A stretch of DNA of 64,000 nt from Ruegeria sp. THAF57 (GCF_903914075.1 NZ_CAIWNQ010000007.1:1-64000), one strand, 5' to 3'; shown: positions 11,394 to 21,108, counted from the first letter of the stretch. The notes: generated by a model not told the origin, from the letters alone. Numbers and translations are program-made.

Positions 11394-12704
11394 TTATTGA
11401 TTGGCGGATTCGAACCGGCGCAGCAGCGCGTCACCGCGCTCTTTCGCGCTATCCATCGCTTCCTGAGCGGTTTTTTCGCCGGACCAAACGGCCTCGAGCT
11501 CTTCGTCGATGATGCCGCGAATCTGATCAAACGACCCCAAACGCAGACCTTTCGAATTTGCAGTAGGCTCTTTCGCCGTCATTTGAATCACAGCGATATC
11601 AGTACCGGGGTTTTGCTCATAGAAACCGGCAGCTCGCGTAACATCGCCTGCGTCCGCCGTGATCGGCAGATATCCAGTATTCTGGTGCCACGAAGCCTGT
11701 ACGCCCGACGAGGATAGGAAGCTGAGGAATTCACCCACGCCCTTGTATGCTTCAGGATCGTGGCCTTCCATCACCCAAAGCGAAGCGCCACCGATAATGG
11801 TGTTCTGCGGCTCGCTCACCAAGGCTTCCCAATAGGGCAGCGGACGCACATCGAATTCGAACTCGGCTTCGGAGCTGATGCCAGCGTAACCCGCCGAACT
11901 TTCGGTAAACAATGCGCATTCGCCAGCCCGGAAGTTTGCACCACCTTCATTTCTGCGCCCGGTATAGATGAACTTGCCATCCTTGGCCCAGTCACCCATT
12001 GCTGTCAGGTGTGCGACCTGCGCCGGACCGTTCAGCATCAGTTCAGTGTTCAGACCGGCAAATCCGTTGTCCTGCGATGCGAACGGAACGTCGTGATAGG
12101 CCGACAGGTTCTCGAGGTGGATCCAGCTTTGCCATGCTGTCACCAGCGGGCAGTCCTCGCCGCCAGCCTTAAGCTGCTCAAGTACGTCGCCGACCTTTTC
12201 CCAGGTCGATAGGTCTGTGTCCGGATCAACACCCGCCGCTTCGAAGGCATCGCGATTCACCCACAGAACCGGTGTGGACGAGTTGAAAGGCAGTGAGAGC
12301 ATTTCTCCGTCCGTTGTAGTATAGTAACCTTTGACAGCGCCAATGTACGCGTCAGGATCGAACGATGCACCGCTTTCAGCCATCACTTCATAGACGGGTT
12401 TGATTGCACCTTCGGCCGACATCATCGTTGCAGTGCCCACTTCGAAAACCATTAGAATGTGGGGCTGCTCACCGGCGCGGAAAGCCGCAATTCCTGCGTT
12501 CAGAGTTTCTGAGTAATTGCCTTTGTGGCTTTCGACCACGACGAACTCATCCTGGCTGGCGTTGAACTCTTCGACCTGCGCTTTAACAAGCTCACCCAGT
12601 CGGCCGGTGAAGGCGTGCCAGAACTGAACTTCAGTTTGGGCCATCGCCGCCACGGGGGACAACGCAGTAGTTACGGCGAGAGCGCCGAGAAATTGCTTAT
12701 TCAT
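11394..12704 (-). CDS. ugpB: Glycerol-3-phosphate ABC transporter binding protein
   Basis: This periplasmic solute-binding protein of about 436 residues has a signal peptide, MNKQFLGALAVTTALSPVAA, cleaved before QTEVQFWHAF. The mature protein is an SBP family 1 (MalE/UgpB-like) protein with LPFNSSTPVLWVNRDAFEAA and FTESSAGYAG, both typical of UgpB ligand-site regions. The start at 12704 is chosen because GGGAGGAAAC lies immediately upstream. A longer reading from 12716 would include that ribosome-binding site. It is the first gene of ugpBAECQ, divergent from a LysR regulator. Confidence 0.9.
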   Translation of the reverse strand: MNKQFLGALAVTTALSPVAAMAQTEVQFWHAFTGRLGELVKAQVEEFNASQDEFVVVESHKGNYSETLNAGIAAFRAGEQPHILMVFEVGTATMMSAEGAIKPVYEVMAESGASFDPDAYIGAVKGYYTTTDGEMLSLPFNSSTPVLWVNRDAFEAAGVDPDTDLSTWEKVGDVLEQLKAGGEDCPLVTAWQSWIHLENLSAYHDVPFASQDNGFAGLNTELMLNGPAQVAHLTAMGDWAKDGKFIYTGRRNEGGANFRAGECALFTESSAGYAGISSEAEFEFDVRPLPYWEALVSEPQNTIIGGASLWVMEGHDPEAYKGVGEFLSFLSSSGVQASWHQNTGYLPITADAGDVTRAAGFYEQNPGTDIAVIQMTAKEPTANSKGLRLGSFDQIRGIIDEELEAVWSGEKTAQEAMDSAKERGDALLRRFESANQ

Positions 12705-12884
12705 GTTTCCTCCCATGCATCAGTGTTGATGCTTCGTTGAATACCGACCGCAACGCGTAATCAGCACACATGACGATTTCCCGACGTTAACGTCACAATT
12801 TTATAATTCAAGCATTTAATTTTTGAGAAAAAAATAACATTACATTATAAACCTGCAAAGCAAACAACGAACCAGGTTCAAAAC
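12705..12884. promoter_or_regulatory. Divergent promoter region ugpB / lysR
   Basis: These 180 bases separate the two divergent start codons. The centre (about 12793-12850) is markedly A+T rich, with runs such as TTATAATTCAAGCATTTAAT and several A tracts, as expected for facing promoters and a LysR site. I could not identify a convincing Pho box, so phosphate control is not supported by sequence here. Confidence 0.5.
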
Positions 12885-13799
12885 ATGAGTCAAACTTTGA
12901 GGATCCGCCAATTGGAAGCGCTCATGGCAGTTTCTACAAATGGGTCGGTCACTGCTGCAGCTACGGATCTGGGGATAAGCCAGCCTGCGGTCAGCCGATT
13001 GCTTTCTGATCTGGAAAAATCGCTTGGCTTTCAACTTTTTGATCGCCGTGAAGGTCGCTTAGTGCCTTCGCAGGAGGTGCGTTATCTGCAACCCAGCGTA
13101 GAGCGTGTTTTGGAGTTGATGAAGCAGATCTCGGACGTTAGCCAAGACATAACCCAACGCAAGGCGGGACACATCCGCATCGCATGTTTGCCCGGGTTCG
13201 CCACCAGTCACCTTCCCAACGTCATAGCCAAGTTTTTAGAACATCGGCCAGGTGTAACAATGACGATCGAACCAGACAGACCGGAACGCATTCTGGAGTG
13301 GATGATCGGTGAGCAATATGATTTCGGAATCACAGATAGTTTTAACGGGCATCCGGCCGTCGAAAGCAGAGACATCGATGTCCGCACAGTTTGCGTGTTT
13401 CCTACCGGACATGAATTGGAAGAACTCTGCGAGGTGTCACCTACGGATCTTGCGAATGCCAAAATTATTCACACAAGGCGCGACAGCGACTTTTTTGGGA
13501 AACTTTCGAAAGCGTTTCAAAGCGCCAACGTCAAACTCAATTCCCACATCGAAGTCAGGCAGTTCACGGCGGCTTGTGAATTAGCTGTAAAGGGTGTTGG
13601 GATTTCCGTGGTCAGCGAGTTGGACGCCGTCCAATACGCAGACAACGGATTGAGCTACCGACCGTTCAAACCGCTCTTGTCACATACGCTTTCCCTTGTG
13701 CGTCCAATTTTGAAGCAACCGTCATTGGTGACGCTAGAGTTCATCGAGCAGTTCCAAGAGAGCTTAGCCCCGTTCAAGGTAGGCAAACTCCATCACTGA
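12885..13799 (+). CDS. LysR-family regulator, probable regulator of ugp
   Basis: This 304-residue transcription factor has an N-terminal winged HTH at residues 7-65 (IRQLEALMAVSTNGSVTAAA, then LGISQPAVSRLLSDLEKSLG) and a LysR substrate-binding domain over 95-295. The effector is unknown. It is transcribed away from ugpBAECQ with 180 bases between, the standard layout for a LysR protein controlling its neighbour. If so, this ugp operon would be under LysR control as well as, or instead of, the PhoB control known for E. coli. The binding domain resembles those of amino-acid and opine regulators (RIACLPGFATSHLPNVIAKF). Confidence 0.85.
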   Translation: MSQTLRIRQLEALMAVSTNGSVTAAATDLGISQPAVSRLLSDLEKSLGFQLFDRREGRLVPSQEVRYLQPSVERVLELMKQISDVSQDITQRKAGHIRIACLPGFATSHLPNVIAKFLEHRPGVTMTIEPDRPERILEWMIGEQYDFGITDSFNGHPAVESRDIDVRTVCVFPTGHELEELCEVSPTDLANAKIIHTRRDSDFFGKLSKAFQSANVKLNSHIEVRQFTAACELAVKGVGISVVSELDAVQYADNGLSYRPFKPLLSHTLSLVRPILKQPSLVTLEFIEQFQESLAPFKVGKLHH

Positions 13800-14000
13800 C
13801 TGTAGGGCGGCAAACGCCGATGTTCGCTACCAGTAAGCCGTACATTTTCGATCTTCATAGCTTGAAACCAATACTTGAGCATTTGGAATAGCCTCCGAGA
13901 TCGATCTCGGATTAACAGTCAAAAACGGCGAAAAGCCGAGTGGTTCTTCAATTGAGCATGGATGATTTAGTTCCTAATCCTAAGGCACTTTAGCGCCCGT

Positions 14001-14063
14001 TTTGTCCGCATTGCAGTCATTGAAAGGAATTGAGCGAGTGGCTGCTCCGAGCCCAAAGCGGAC
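14001..14063 (+). repeat. Dispersed hairpin repeat, full copy
   Basis: This is a full copy of the intergenic repeat: TTTGTCCGC, inner arm GCAGTCATT, a short spacer, inner arm GTGGCTGC, CCGAGCCCAAA and outer arm GCGGAC. The inner arm here is GCAGTC paired with GGCTGC. Other copies use GCGGAC paired with GTCCGC, a compensated change. It lies in the gene-free interval 13800-14488 (about 690 bases), in which I see nothing else supportable. Short frames there overlap the repeat and have no family signature. Confidence 0.7.
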
Positions 14064-14488
14064 GTTTTCGGCATGCTTTCCTTGCTAAGGCTTATGGCAG
14101 TCAAAGAAGGGTTGGCGCGGTTCCAAAAGAGACTTCAGCACACCATATTTGCCAATCCAGTCACGGGCTCATTATTTGGCCAGAAGGGCAAGTTAGAACC
14201 CGATTTGGAGAAAAAGAACTTCGAGGAATTCATTAATAAACATTTATATTTAGGTGGAATTTGAGATCAAATTGACGCAAGGTAAGCCTTTGTAATGCAT
14301 CAACAAATCAAACTCTTTTTGATCGCAAAAACAACCACTTCAGAAATGTGCGGCAAAGTCCTAAGCCATCTAGAGACGTTTAATTTTAAGCCGAGGCCTC
14401 CAAATAGCCATCAGCCTTTGAACTTCAACCGTGCCTGCGCGGGCGTGAGCTTCGTCCGTATGGCCCCTACTCAAACAGGATGGTCCCA

Positions 14489-15718
14489 ATGAACTTTATT
14501 CTGCGTGGTAGCCTGGTTACCCAAATCACCATCGGCCTAGTTGCGGGTGTTCTGCTTTCCACTGTTTGACCCTCAGCCGGGTCAGCCGTCGGCTTGCTTG
14601 GCGATTTCTTCGTCGACGCATTAAAAGCCGTTGCTCCCGTTCTGGTGCTGATCCTGGTTTGCGCTGCGATTACCAACCACAAAAAAGGCAGCGACGCCCG
14701 TATGGGCCCCGTGGTGCTCTTGTACCTAATCGGAACCTTCGCAGCTGCTCTGGTTGCGGTTGCAGCGAGCTACATGTTTCCGGTTACTTTGCATCTGACC
14801 GGCACGCCCGAGCTTTTGGACGCGCCGGGCGGTCTTGCCGAGGTAGTTAAGAATATCTTGCTTAAAATCGTGGACAATCCAGTAAATGCTCTGGCAACCG
14901 CAAACTACATCGGCATTCTAGCTTGGGCCGTTGGTCTCGGACTTGTTTTCCGTCACGCCAGTGACACAACCAAGAACCTGATGTCGGATCTGGACGGCGC
15001 GATTACCAAGATCGTCGCAGCAATTATCCGGCTGGCTCCAATCGGTATATTCGGCATCGTGGCTTCGACGATTGCTGAGACCGGCTTTGACACACTTGTC
15101 AGCTACGGCCAACTTCTGGCGTTGTTGCTTGGCTGCATGGTTTTCATGGCGCTGGTTGTTAACCCGCTGATCGTGTTCCTGCGCATCCGCAAAAACCCAT
15201 ATCCGCTGGTATTCACATGCCTGAAAGAGTCAGGTGTTACCGCATTCTTCATGCGCAGCTCGGCCGCCAATATTCCTGTGAACATGGATCTTTGCCGCAG
15301 AATGGATTTGGATGAAGAAACTTACTCGGTCACGATTCCAATCGGTGCTACAATCAACATGGCTGGCGCTGCGATCACCATCACTGTGATGACGCTGGCC
15401 ACCGTTCATACAATGGGTATTCAGGTTGATTTCATCTCGGCCGTGTTCCTGAGCATCATTGCCTCAATTGCTGCCACCGGGGCATCGGGCGTAGCAGGAG
15501 GATCACTGTTGCTGATCCCAATGGCGGCCAGCTTGTTCGGCATCGACAACGCAACGGCCATGCAAGTGGTGAGCATCGGCTTCATTATCGGCGTGTTGCA
15601 AGACTCTGCGGAGACCGGTCTGAACTCATCGACCGACGTTCTGTTCACCGCGGCGGGATCGTACAAACAAGGAGATCCTTACCCACGAAAGCTGGCCGAG
15701 GCACAGCTACCCGCTTAG
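14489..15718 (+). pseudogene. sstT: Na+/serine-threonine symporter SstT with internal TGA
   Basis: This is a sodium-coupled serine/threonine importer of the DAACS family. The whole frame is 409 codons, like E. coli SstT (414). It begins ATGAACTTTATTCTGCGTGG, matching the family N terminus (GSLVTQITIGLVAGVLL). Codon 27 (14567-14569) is TGA, after which the same frame continues [20 protein letters not shown] and runs to the end with [15 protein letters not shown] and [14 protein letters not shown], the re-entrant hairpin motifs. Translation from a TTG at 14594 would lack the first membrane helix. Either this is a recent nonsense mutation, a sequencing error, or an N-terminally shortened protein. 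The rest of the frame shows no decay. Confidence 0.85.
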
Positions 15719-15733
15719 GCACTGCGCGAAAGA

Positions 15734-15765
15734 CTTCAACCGCTGGCACTGGTCGGCGGTTGAAG
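15734..15765 (+). terminator. Hairpin downstream of sstT
   Basis: This is a perfect 10-bp inverted repeat, CTTCAACCGC/GCGGTTGAAG, with a 12-base loop, 15 bases after the sstT stop. No T-tract follows, so it may be a rho-dependent or processing hairpin rather than a classical terminator. Confidence 0.5.
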
Positions 15766-15959
15766 AACGGTTCGGTACGCAAGTCAAGCATCGGGTGCAA
15801 GTCACTGAACGATCGTATCGAGCCCAAACCTCAGTTTCGGCATACTTTAGAATTTTTGCTCAATTGTCGGTTTAGACGCACGCTTACTTTGGTCGGGGAG
15901 TTACGCTTGATGATCAGAGACGCTAAGGTTGCAGTCAAGTAAACAGGCAGGTAAACGAT

Positions 15960-16262
15960 ATGCGCAGTGCTATCTTCCCACATTTATTTACATTTTTCCT
16001 AGGCGCTATGGTCGTTGCTCAATCCGCAACGGCAGCTTCTCTCGGACAATACGAGGTTTTTGGCGTTGAAGACGGAGACATGCTGAAATTGCGTGCAGGA
16101 CCGGGAATCGGGTTCAACGTGATAGCGGGCCATCCAAATGGAACCGTTTTGCGAGTTCACAGTTGCGAGCAGACCGGCGGCACCCGTTGGTGCCGGGTCT
16201 CCTTGAAACGTGCGCGTGGTTTAAAGGGATTTGTATCTTGGGCATATTTGCGAAAACTATGA
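15960..16262 (+). CDS. Secreted SH3-domain protein
   Basis: This 100-residue protein has a signal peptide (MRSAIFPHLFTFFLGAMVVA, cleaved near ATAAS) and then a single bacterial SH3 domain. The domain carries the standard pattern LKLRAGPGIGFNVIAGHPNG, CEQTGGTRWCRV and GFVSWAYLRKL. Two cysteines at about 69 and 78 could form a disulfide in the periplasm. Such domains bind peptidoglycan or partner proteins, and no enzyme domain is attached. It stands alone between sstT and a LysR gene, and its physiological role is unknown. Confidence 0.75.
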   Translation: MRSAIFPHLFTFFLGAMVVAQSATAASLGQYEVFGVEDGDMLKLRAGPGIGFNVIAGHPNGTVLRVHSCEQTGGTRWCRVSLKRARGLKGFVSWAYLRKL

Positions 16263-16400
16263 TTTTAGCTTTGCAGGGTGCCACCTTAGGTATCCAGGTC
16301 TTGTCAAAAGAACCTGAATTGAGGCGGTTAGGACGTTTCCCTAACTTCGGCAAACTTTGCACGACAGGTAGCGATTGAACTGGATTGCAGAGACTGTCTT

Positions 16401-17321
16401 CTATTGGGGCAGTTTCGTTCCCGAGACCCAGAACTCGTTCCGCCTCGATTGGACACTCGCAGCCAAGAAATCCACGAAAAGTCTGACCCGGGCCGTGTTC
16501 TTCAAGTCGCGATGTAGCAGTAACCAGATGCTTCTGTAGGGCATGGGTTTCTGAAACGGCGCTCTGATCAGGTTAGGGTGCCGATCTCCCAGATTGCACG
16601 CAAGGTAAGCCATGCCAAGCCCGGATGCGGCCAGCGTGATCAATGGGACAAGTTCAGATACTCGATGTTTAAGCGCGGCTTTTGGGTAGTAGCTGTTCTT
16701 AACCCAGTTCGCCGTGGTCGCCTCTTCTGGTTCGTGCCAGCCAATTAGGTAGAGCCCCTCACCACCGTTATCGGTGATCCGCTCAGCATATTCTCGTGTG
16801 CAATAGGCAGCCTGCGACATTTGCACGAGCTTTCGGCCCACGACATCATCCGTCACCTCACTTGCAACTCGGAGCGATACGTCCGCTTCCCGTCGCGTCA
16901 AATCACGAACGTCATTTGTGAAGTTCATGTTCAGGGTGATGTTTGGGTAGAGATCGGCGAAAGCAGCGAAATCGTCCATCAGAGATGTCATTGCCAGACC
17001 ATGGGGCAATGTGATGTAGACCGTGCCAGCAGGTTGAGCATCGCGGCCGACAATCATTCGAGACGCCGCTGTCATTTCCGCCTCAACGCGTTCGGCGTGA
17101 GGCATAAGGTCTTCCCCAAGCTGGGTCAGCGCCAAGCCTTGCTTTGAGCGATCAAAGAGGCGGCTTCCGACACGTTCCTCCATAACCGATAGCCTCCGGG
17201 TCAGGGTCGTATGGTTGACCTGAATGCTATCGGCGGCGCCCCGCAATGTCCCAGTTCTTGCAACAGCAAGAAAATACTTCAGATCATCCCAGTTGAGAGA
17301 ATGGCTTTCCTTGATCGACAT
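16401..17321 (-). CDS. LysR-family regulator divergent from an SDR gene
   Basis: This 306-residue protein has an N-terminal winged HTH (WDDLKYFLAVARTGTLRGAA, then HTTLTRRLSVMEERVGSRLF) followed by a LysR substrate-binding domain beginning near residue 95 (GTVYITLPHGLAMTSL). The HTH style matches the subgroup that often controls a neighbouring oxidoreductase. Its start lies 111 bases from the divergent SDR gene, so autoregulation and control of the SDR/DUF4345 pair are likely. The inducer is unknown. Confidence 0.85.
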   Translation of the reverse strand: MSIKESHSLNWDDLKYFLAVARTGTLRGAADSIQVNHTTLTRRLSVMEERVGSRLFDRSKQGLALTQLGEDLMPHAERVEAEMTAASRMIVGRDAQPAGTVYITLPHGLAMTSLMDDFAAFADLYPNITLNMNFTNDVRDLTRREADVSLRVASEVTDDVVGRKLVQMSQAAYCTREYAERITDNGGEGLYLIGWHEPEEATTANWVKNSYYPKAALKHRVSELVPLITLAASGLGMAYLACNLGDRHPNLIRAPFQKPMPYRSIWLLLHRDLKNTARVRLFVDFLAASVQSRRNEFWVSGTKLPQ

Positions 17322-17432
17322 GAATCTTGTGTTTCATTTTTGAAGCAGCATGTCCAGAAACACCTATCTACAGATCAATTTTCGGGCGGAATACCTTGGG
17401 CTAATCAAACGCAAACTCAAGGACTATGACCG

Positions 17433-18356
17433 ATGAACCATATACAATCTGTGTTGATCACTGGCGCAAATGCCGGATTGGGTCGCGAGGCAGCCCGGCA
17501 GCTTGCGCTTCAGAAAGGTATATCCAAAGTCTATCTGGCTTGTCGTAACCCAATCAAAGCGGAAGCCGCAAAATCAGCGCTGGAACGTGAGACCGGGCGC
17601 AAGATCTTTGAAGTTGTCCTGATGGACGTGACCAGCCCGGCTTCGGTTCGCGCCGCAGTTGCCGCACTTTCCACCCCAATCGACGCGGTAATCCTGAATG
17701 CAGGAGGCACGGGCGGGCGGAACCCAAACAGCCTAACCAGCGATGGCGTGACAAATATCTTCGCAACAAATGTTCTGGGCCATGTGGTGTTGGTGGACAC
17801 ATTGTTGGAGCGCCAGTTATTGACGTCTACAATTCTATATGCCGGGTCCGAGGCTGCTCGTGGTATTCCCAAAATGGGTATGCACCGCCCAAGCCTGTCC
17901 GATGGGACGGTGGACGAGTTCAAGTCAATCGCCGATGGTACCAAATTCGGCCCCGACGGTGATCCGATGCAGACCTACGGCTATGCCAAGCTCACCGCAA
18001 CCCTATGGATGGGAGCGATGGCGCGTCAAAACCCTCATATTCGCTTTGTAACCATGAGCCCGGGCGGCACGGCCGGAACGGCTGGCTTTGATGACCTGCC
18101 ACTTATGAAACGCATTGTCTTCAAACACGTGGGCGGTGTGCTGATGCATCTGTTCGGCATGATGCACAGCGTTGAAGCCGGAGCAAAACGATATCTGGAC
18201 GGGTTGCTGAACCTGGATTTCGAGACCGGCCACTTCTACGCCAGTAGAGCTGGTTATCCCACCGGTCCGGTTGTGGATCAGGCCAGCATTGACGCATCTC
18301 TTTCAGACATCACCAATCAGGACAACGCGAACAAGGCATTGCGCCAATTCGCCTAG
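17433..18356 (+). CDS. Short-chain dehydrogenase/reductase
   Basis: This 307-residue NAD(P)-dependent oxidoreductase has the Rossmann motif TGANAGLG at 10-17, NAGG at 89-92, the catalytic Ser139 in YAGSEAARG and the YxxxK pair Tyr182/Lys186 in YGYAK. The length and the insertion around residues 145-180 (GMHRPSLSDGTVDEF) fit the protochlorophyllide-reductase/retinol-dehydrogenase-like subgroup rather than the 250-residue classical group. The substrate is not deducible. It forms a likely operon with the small membrane gene 17 bases downstream and is divergent from a LysR gene, which probably regulates it. Confidence 0.82.
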   Translation: MNHIQSVLITGANAGLGREAARQLALQKGISKVYLACRNPIKAEAAKSALERETGRKIFEVVLMDVTSPASVRAAVAALSTPIDAVILNAGGTGGRNPNSLTSDGVTNIFATNVLGHVVLVDTLLERQLLTSTILYAGSEAARGIPKMGMHRPSLSDGTVDEFKSIADGTKFGPDGDPMQTYGYAKLTATLWMGAMARQNPHIRFVTMSPGGTAGTAGFDDLPLMKRIVFKHVGGVLMHLFGMMHSVEAGAKRYLDGLLNLDFETGHFYASRAGYPTGPVVDQASIDASLSDITNQDNANKALRQFA

Positions 18357-18373
18357 AACGAAGGAGTAATGAA

Positions 18374-18748
18374 ATGGAAACCACACTGAACATCCTCGTG
18401 ATCCTCACAATCCTCATGCTGTCCGGTCTCGGCATCATGTCGATGTTTGCCCCCAGGCGCATGGTTGCTAGCTTTGCCATCAAGCCGGTTGGCACTGCCG
18501 GGCTCAGCACAATCCGTTCGGTGATCGGCGGGCTGTTTTTGGCCTCAGTGACTTTATTGGTGATCGGTCTGACCACCGGGCAGACGCTGGGCTATGCGGC
18601 TGTCGCGGTCCTGATGGCGGTTGTAGCTGCCGGGCGTATTGTCGGAATTTTAGCGGACGGGTTTGACAAAGCAGTTGTGCCACCCTTGGTCGCTGAACTG
18701 ATGATCATCGGAGTTTTGGTCACCGCGAATTACCAGCTTTCCGCGTAG
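18374..18748 (+). CDS. Small membrane protein, DUF4345-like
   Basis: This 124-residue protein has four predicted membrane segments: ILVILTILMLSGLGIMSMF, a helix over 44-66, one over 70-92 and one over 102-122. The motifs RSVIGGLFLA and RIVGILADGF are characteristic of the DUF4345 family. No biochemical function is established. A ribosome-binding site AAGGAG precedes the ATG, and the gene follows the SDR by 17 bases, so the two are probably co-transcribed under the LysR regulator. Confidence 0.75.
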   Translation: METTLNILVILTILMLSGLGIMSMFAPRRMVASFAIKPVGTAGLSTIRSVIGGLFLASVTLLVIGLTTGQTLGYAAVAVLMAVVAAGRIVGILADGFDKAVVPPLVAELMIIGVLVTANYQLSA

Positions 18749-18843
18749 CCGGGTTTGCTTAAATCGGACGGCGGCGAAGTTGGAATAGCCGCCTTCCGAT
18801 CAGCCAAGCACCAACTCTATGAGTTAACACTCTCGCAATATCC

Positions 18844-18909
18844 GCTTTGTAGGCACAGCGGACATTCATTCAAGTTGCAACGAAGGTCCGCTTCGAGCCC
18901 AAAGCGGAC
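18844..18909 (+). repeat. Dispersed hairpin repeat, full copy
   Basis: The outer left arm is degenerate (GTAGGC). The inner arm GCGGACATTC pairs with GAAGGTCCGC with one mismatch, then TTCGAGCCCAAAGCGGAC follows. This copy uses the GCGGAC/GTCCGC version of the inner stem. It lies between the DUF4345 gene and the cyclase gene. Confidence 0.75.
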
Positions 18910-18985
18910 GGAGTTGTATTGCGTTTCCGTCCATGCGAGAGAGTGACTTAGCGATTTTGCGTGAATAGGTTAGACTGTCTGGCGC

Positions 18986-20326
18986 ATGTCAGAAACCGTT
19001 CAAGAAAGAGTACGATCACGCGGCGGCGCGGCTTTCGCCGAAGAAGAGCGCCAAGGCATGATGCTCGCCGCAAAGGTCCGCACTATTGCTCTTGCACTTG
19101 TTCTACTGTGGCAAGCCATTGATAGCCCGGAAACTGGGCCATCATATTATTTTGCTCTTCTTGAAATCTTCGCTTTTGTTTTGCTTGGTGGTTTGCAGTA
19201 CATCGCAGCATACTCGCGTCTTGGCGGACGCAGCATTCCGTACGTGTTCGTTACGTTAGACTGCCTGTTACTGGCGGTAGTTTTCAGTCTCGGTTCGCCG
19301 TTTTCCGACATTTCGTGGCCGCCAGCCATTTCGATGAACTCCGCGCGTTTCTTATACTTTTTGATGTTTCTGATGCAGGCATCCTTCAGCTTTCGACCTT
19401 TCTTGGTTGTCTGGTGCGGTATCAGCATAGCGACTGCTCGTATCGGCATGTGGGTATGGTTTTTGAGCCTACCAGGTTCGTACAGTAATTTGGACTTGCC
19501 GGAACAAACAGTTGAAGCCTGGCTTGCCGGAGGCACTGACCTCAATTTTCTGTTTCTGGGATATGCGGCTACAGAATTGCTGGTTGTTGTAATATTGTCT
19601 GCGGGGTTTGCTATCGTTGTTGCGCGATCCCGGCGGCTCGTTAGCAATCTCCTTTCGACTGAGAGGAAGCGGGCCAGTCTGGCAAGATACTTTTCTCCAA
19701 ATGTAGTCGACCAACTTAGCAGTTCAGGTGTTGGTCTTTCGGCCGGTAAACACCAAAAAGTTGCCGTACTTTTTGCGGACATCATCGGGTTCACAAAACT
19801 TTGCGAAAAAGCGACTGCCGATGAGGTGATTGAGCTTCTTAGAGGCTATCATGACCGTTTGGGTAAAGCGGTATTTAGAAACTCGGGCACCTTGGACAAG
19901 TACATTGGCGACGGGCTGATGGCGACCTTTGGAACTCCCAACCCGAACCCTCACGACCCTGAAAACGCACTAAAAAGCGCTTATGAAATGCTCAAAGCAT
20001 TGGACGAGTGGAACACTGAAAGAGCGTTGTCCGGCGACGATCCGATCCGTGTTGGGATCGGACTGCACTGGGGCGCCGTGGTCGCCGGAGACATAGGGAA
20101 TGAACGGCGCTTGGAATACAGCGTGATTGGCGACACTGTGAACATCGCAAGCAGGATCGAGCACTTAACCAGACAACTGAACACTCGGTTGGTTGTGAGC
20201 GACGATTTGGTTTGTGCAATCAAACAGCATAACCCAAACGCCAATCTTGATCCGTTGATTGATGCAGGTCTTCAGAAAATCCGCGGCAGAACGTCTAAAG
20301 TGAAAGTCTGGAAATACACCAAGTAG
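18986..20326 (+). CDS. Membrane-bound class III adenylate/guanylate cyclase
   Basis: This 446-residue protein has about six N-terminal membrane segments between residues 30 and 215, then a cytoplasmic class III cyclase domain at about 255-445. The metal-binding aspartates are Asp265 in LFADIIGFT and Asp309 in YIGDGLMATF. The dimer-interface and transition-state region is IGDTVNIASRIEHL. The segment ARYFSPNVVDQL before the domain is typical of the bacterial family. It would make cAMP (or less likely cGMP) in response to a membrane signal. No receptor domain of a known type is visible in the membrane half. It is flanked by repeats on both sides and is monocistronic. Confidence 0.88.
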   Translation: MSETVQERVRSRGGAAFAEEERQGMMLAAKVRTIALALVLLWQAIDSPETGPSYYFALLEIFAFVLLGGLQYIAAYSRLGGRSIPYVFVTLDCLLLAVVFSLGSPFSDISWPPAISMNSARFLYFLMFLMQASFSFRPFLVVWCGISIATARIGMWVWFLSLPGSYSNLDLPEQTVEAWLAGGTDLNFLFLGYAATELLVVVILSAGFAIVVARSRRLVSNLLSTERKRASLARYFSPNVVDQLSSSGVGLSAGKHQKVAVLFADIIGFTKLCEKATADEVIELLRGYHDRLGKAVFRNSGTLDKYIGDGLMATFGTPNPNPHDPENALKSAYEMLKALDEWNTERALSGDDPIRVGIGLHWGAVVAGDIGNERRLEYSVIGDTVNIASRIEHLTRQLNTRLVVSDDLVCAIKQHNPNANLDPLIDAGLQKIRGRTSKVKVWKYTK

Positions 20327-20348
20327 CGACAGCGATCTCGATTGACTG

Positions 20349-20436
20349 TTTCGTCCGCAGAGCGGTCATCTAACGCAAATAATCCAAAGTCTAGTATCCG
20401 AAGGAGCGGCCGTTCGCGCCTAAACCTTCGGAACCC
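20349..20436 (+). repeat. Degenerate copy of the dispersed repeat
   Basis: GTCCGC followed by GCGGTCATC matches the left half. The right half, GGCCGTTCGCGCCTAAACC, is only loosely similar to the consensus GTCCGCTTCGAGCCCAAAG. It sits at the end of the cyclase gene, beside the recombinase remnant. Confidence 0.4.
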
Positions 20437-20476
20437 GTTTTGAGATGACGGACGGCTGCTGCCGTCCGTCAAACCG

Positions 20477-21108
20477 TCAGATGTCGATCTTCTCCGCGAT
20501 GCTCAACGCGTCGTCGAGTTCGACCCCAAGGTACCTGACCGTGCTGTCAACCTTGGTGTGTCCAAGCAGGAGTTGGACGGCCCGAAGGATGCCAGTCTTC
20601 CGATAGATCAGCGCAGCTTTTTCCGCCGAAGAGAATGCGTTCCGTACCCACAAGGATCCAGTCCGATGACCGACACCCAGCTGCGCACGAGACGTGCGTA
20701 TTGCCGAGTCGAAATGTGCGATGAACTGTGGAACCTGCTTGGAAAGAGAAACTCGCGACCAAGCATGGCGGGCGACCTGACCCACTTAAAAATCGATCTT
20801 CGCGTGTTCTCGGACACTTCGAACTGAACTGGCCTGCCTGTCTTGCTCTGGACGATCGATACGCGGTCTCGAACTGCTCCGGCAACGACCAGATCCGCCA
20901 CTTTCAGGCGAACAAGATCACAACCGCGAAGTTTGCTGTCGATAGCAAGATTGAACAGCACAAGGTTGCGCGGGTTCCCGGCGAGTTCGAGCCGCGCACG
21001 AATTGCCCAAACCTGTCTTGGCAGGAGTGGACGTTTCTGACCAATTAGTCGGTTCTTGTTCCACGGCGGCTGAGACGGTCTGATTATTGGAAGGTGAATA
21101 CTGGACAT
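20477..21108 (-). pseudogene. Tyrosine recombinase with a single-base frameshift
   Basis: This is a short phage-integrase-family protein of about 210 residues. It starts at the ATG of MSSIHLPI, with GGAGG 7 bases upstream. The catalytic Arg is in DSKLRGCDLVRLK and the second box starts YGTHSLRR. Within a five-A run at 20618-20622 (seen on the minus strand as GGCGGAAAAAGC) the frame is lost. Removing one base from the expected GGACAAAAGC explains it. The other frame continues AALIYRKTG, LLLGHTKVDSTVRYLGVE, which supplies the His and the nucleophile Tyr, to the end at 20477. It is therefore a broken, or conceivably frameshift-translated, integrase. It sits beside an A+T-rich gene that may have been imported with it. 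Confidence 0.82.

Noticed and set aside
12705-12884. A Pho box upstream of ugpB.
   Set aside because: No pair of CTGTCAT-like repeats with the right spacing was found, so phosphate control is not claimed.
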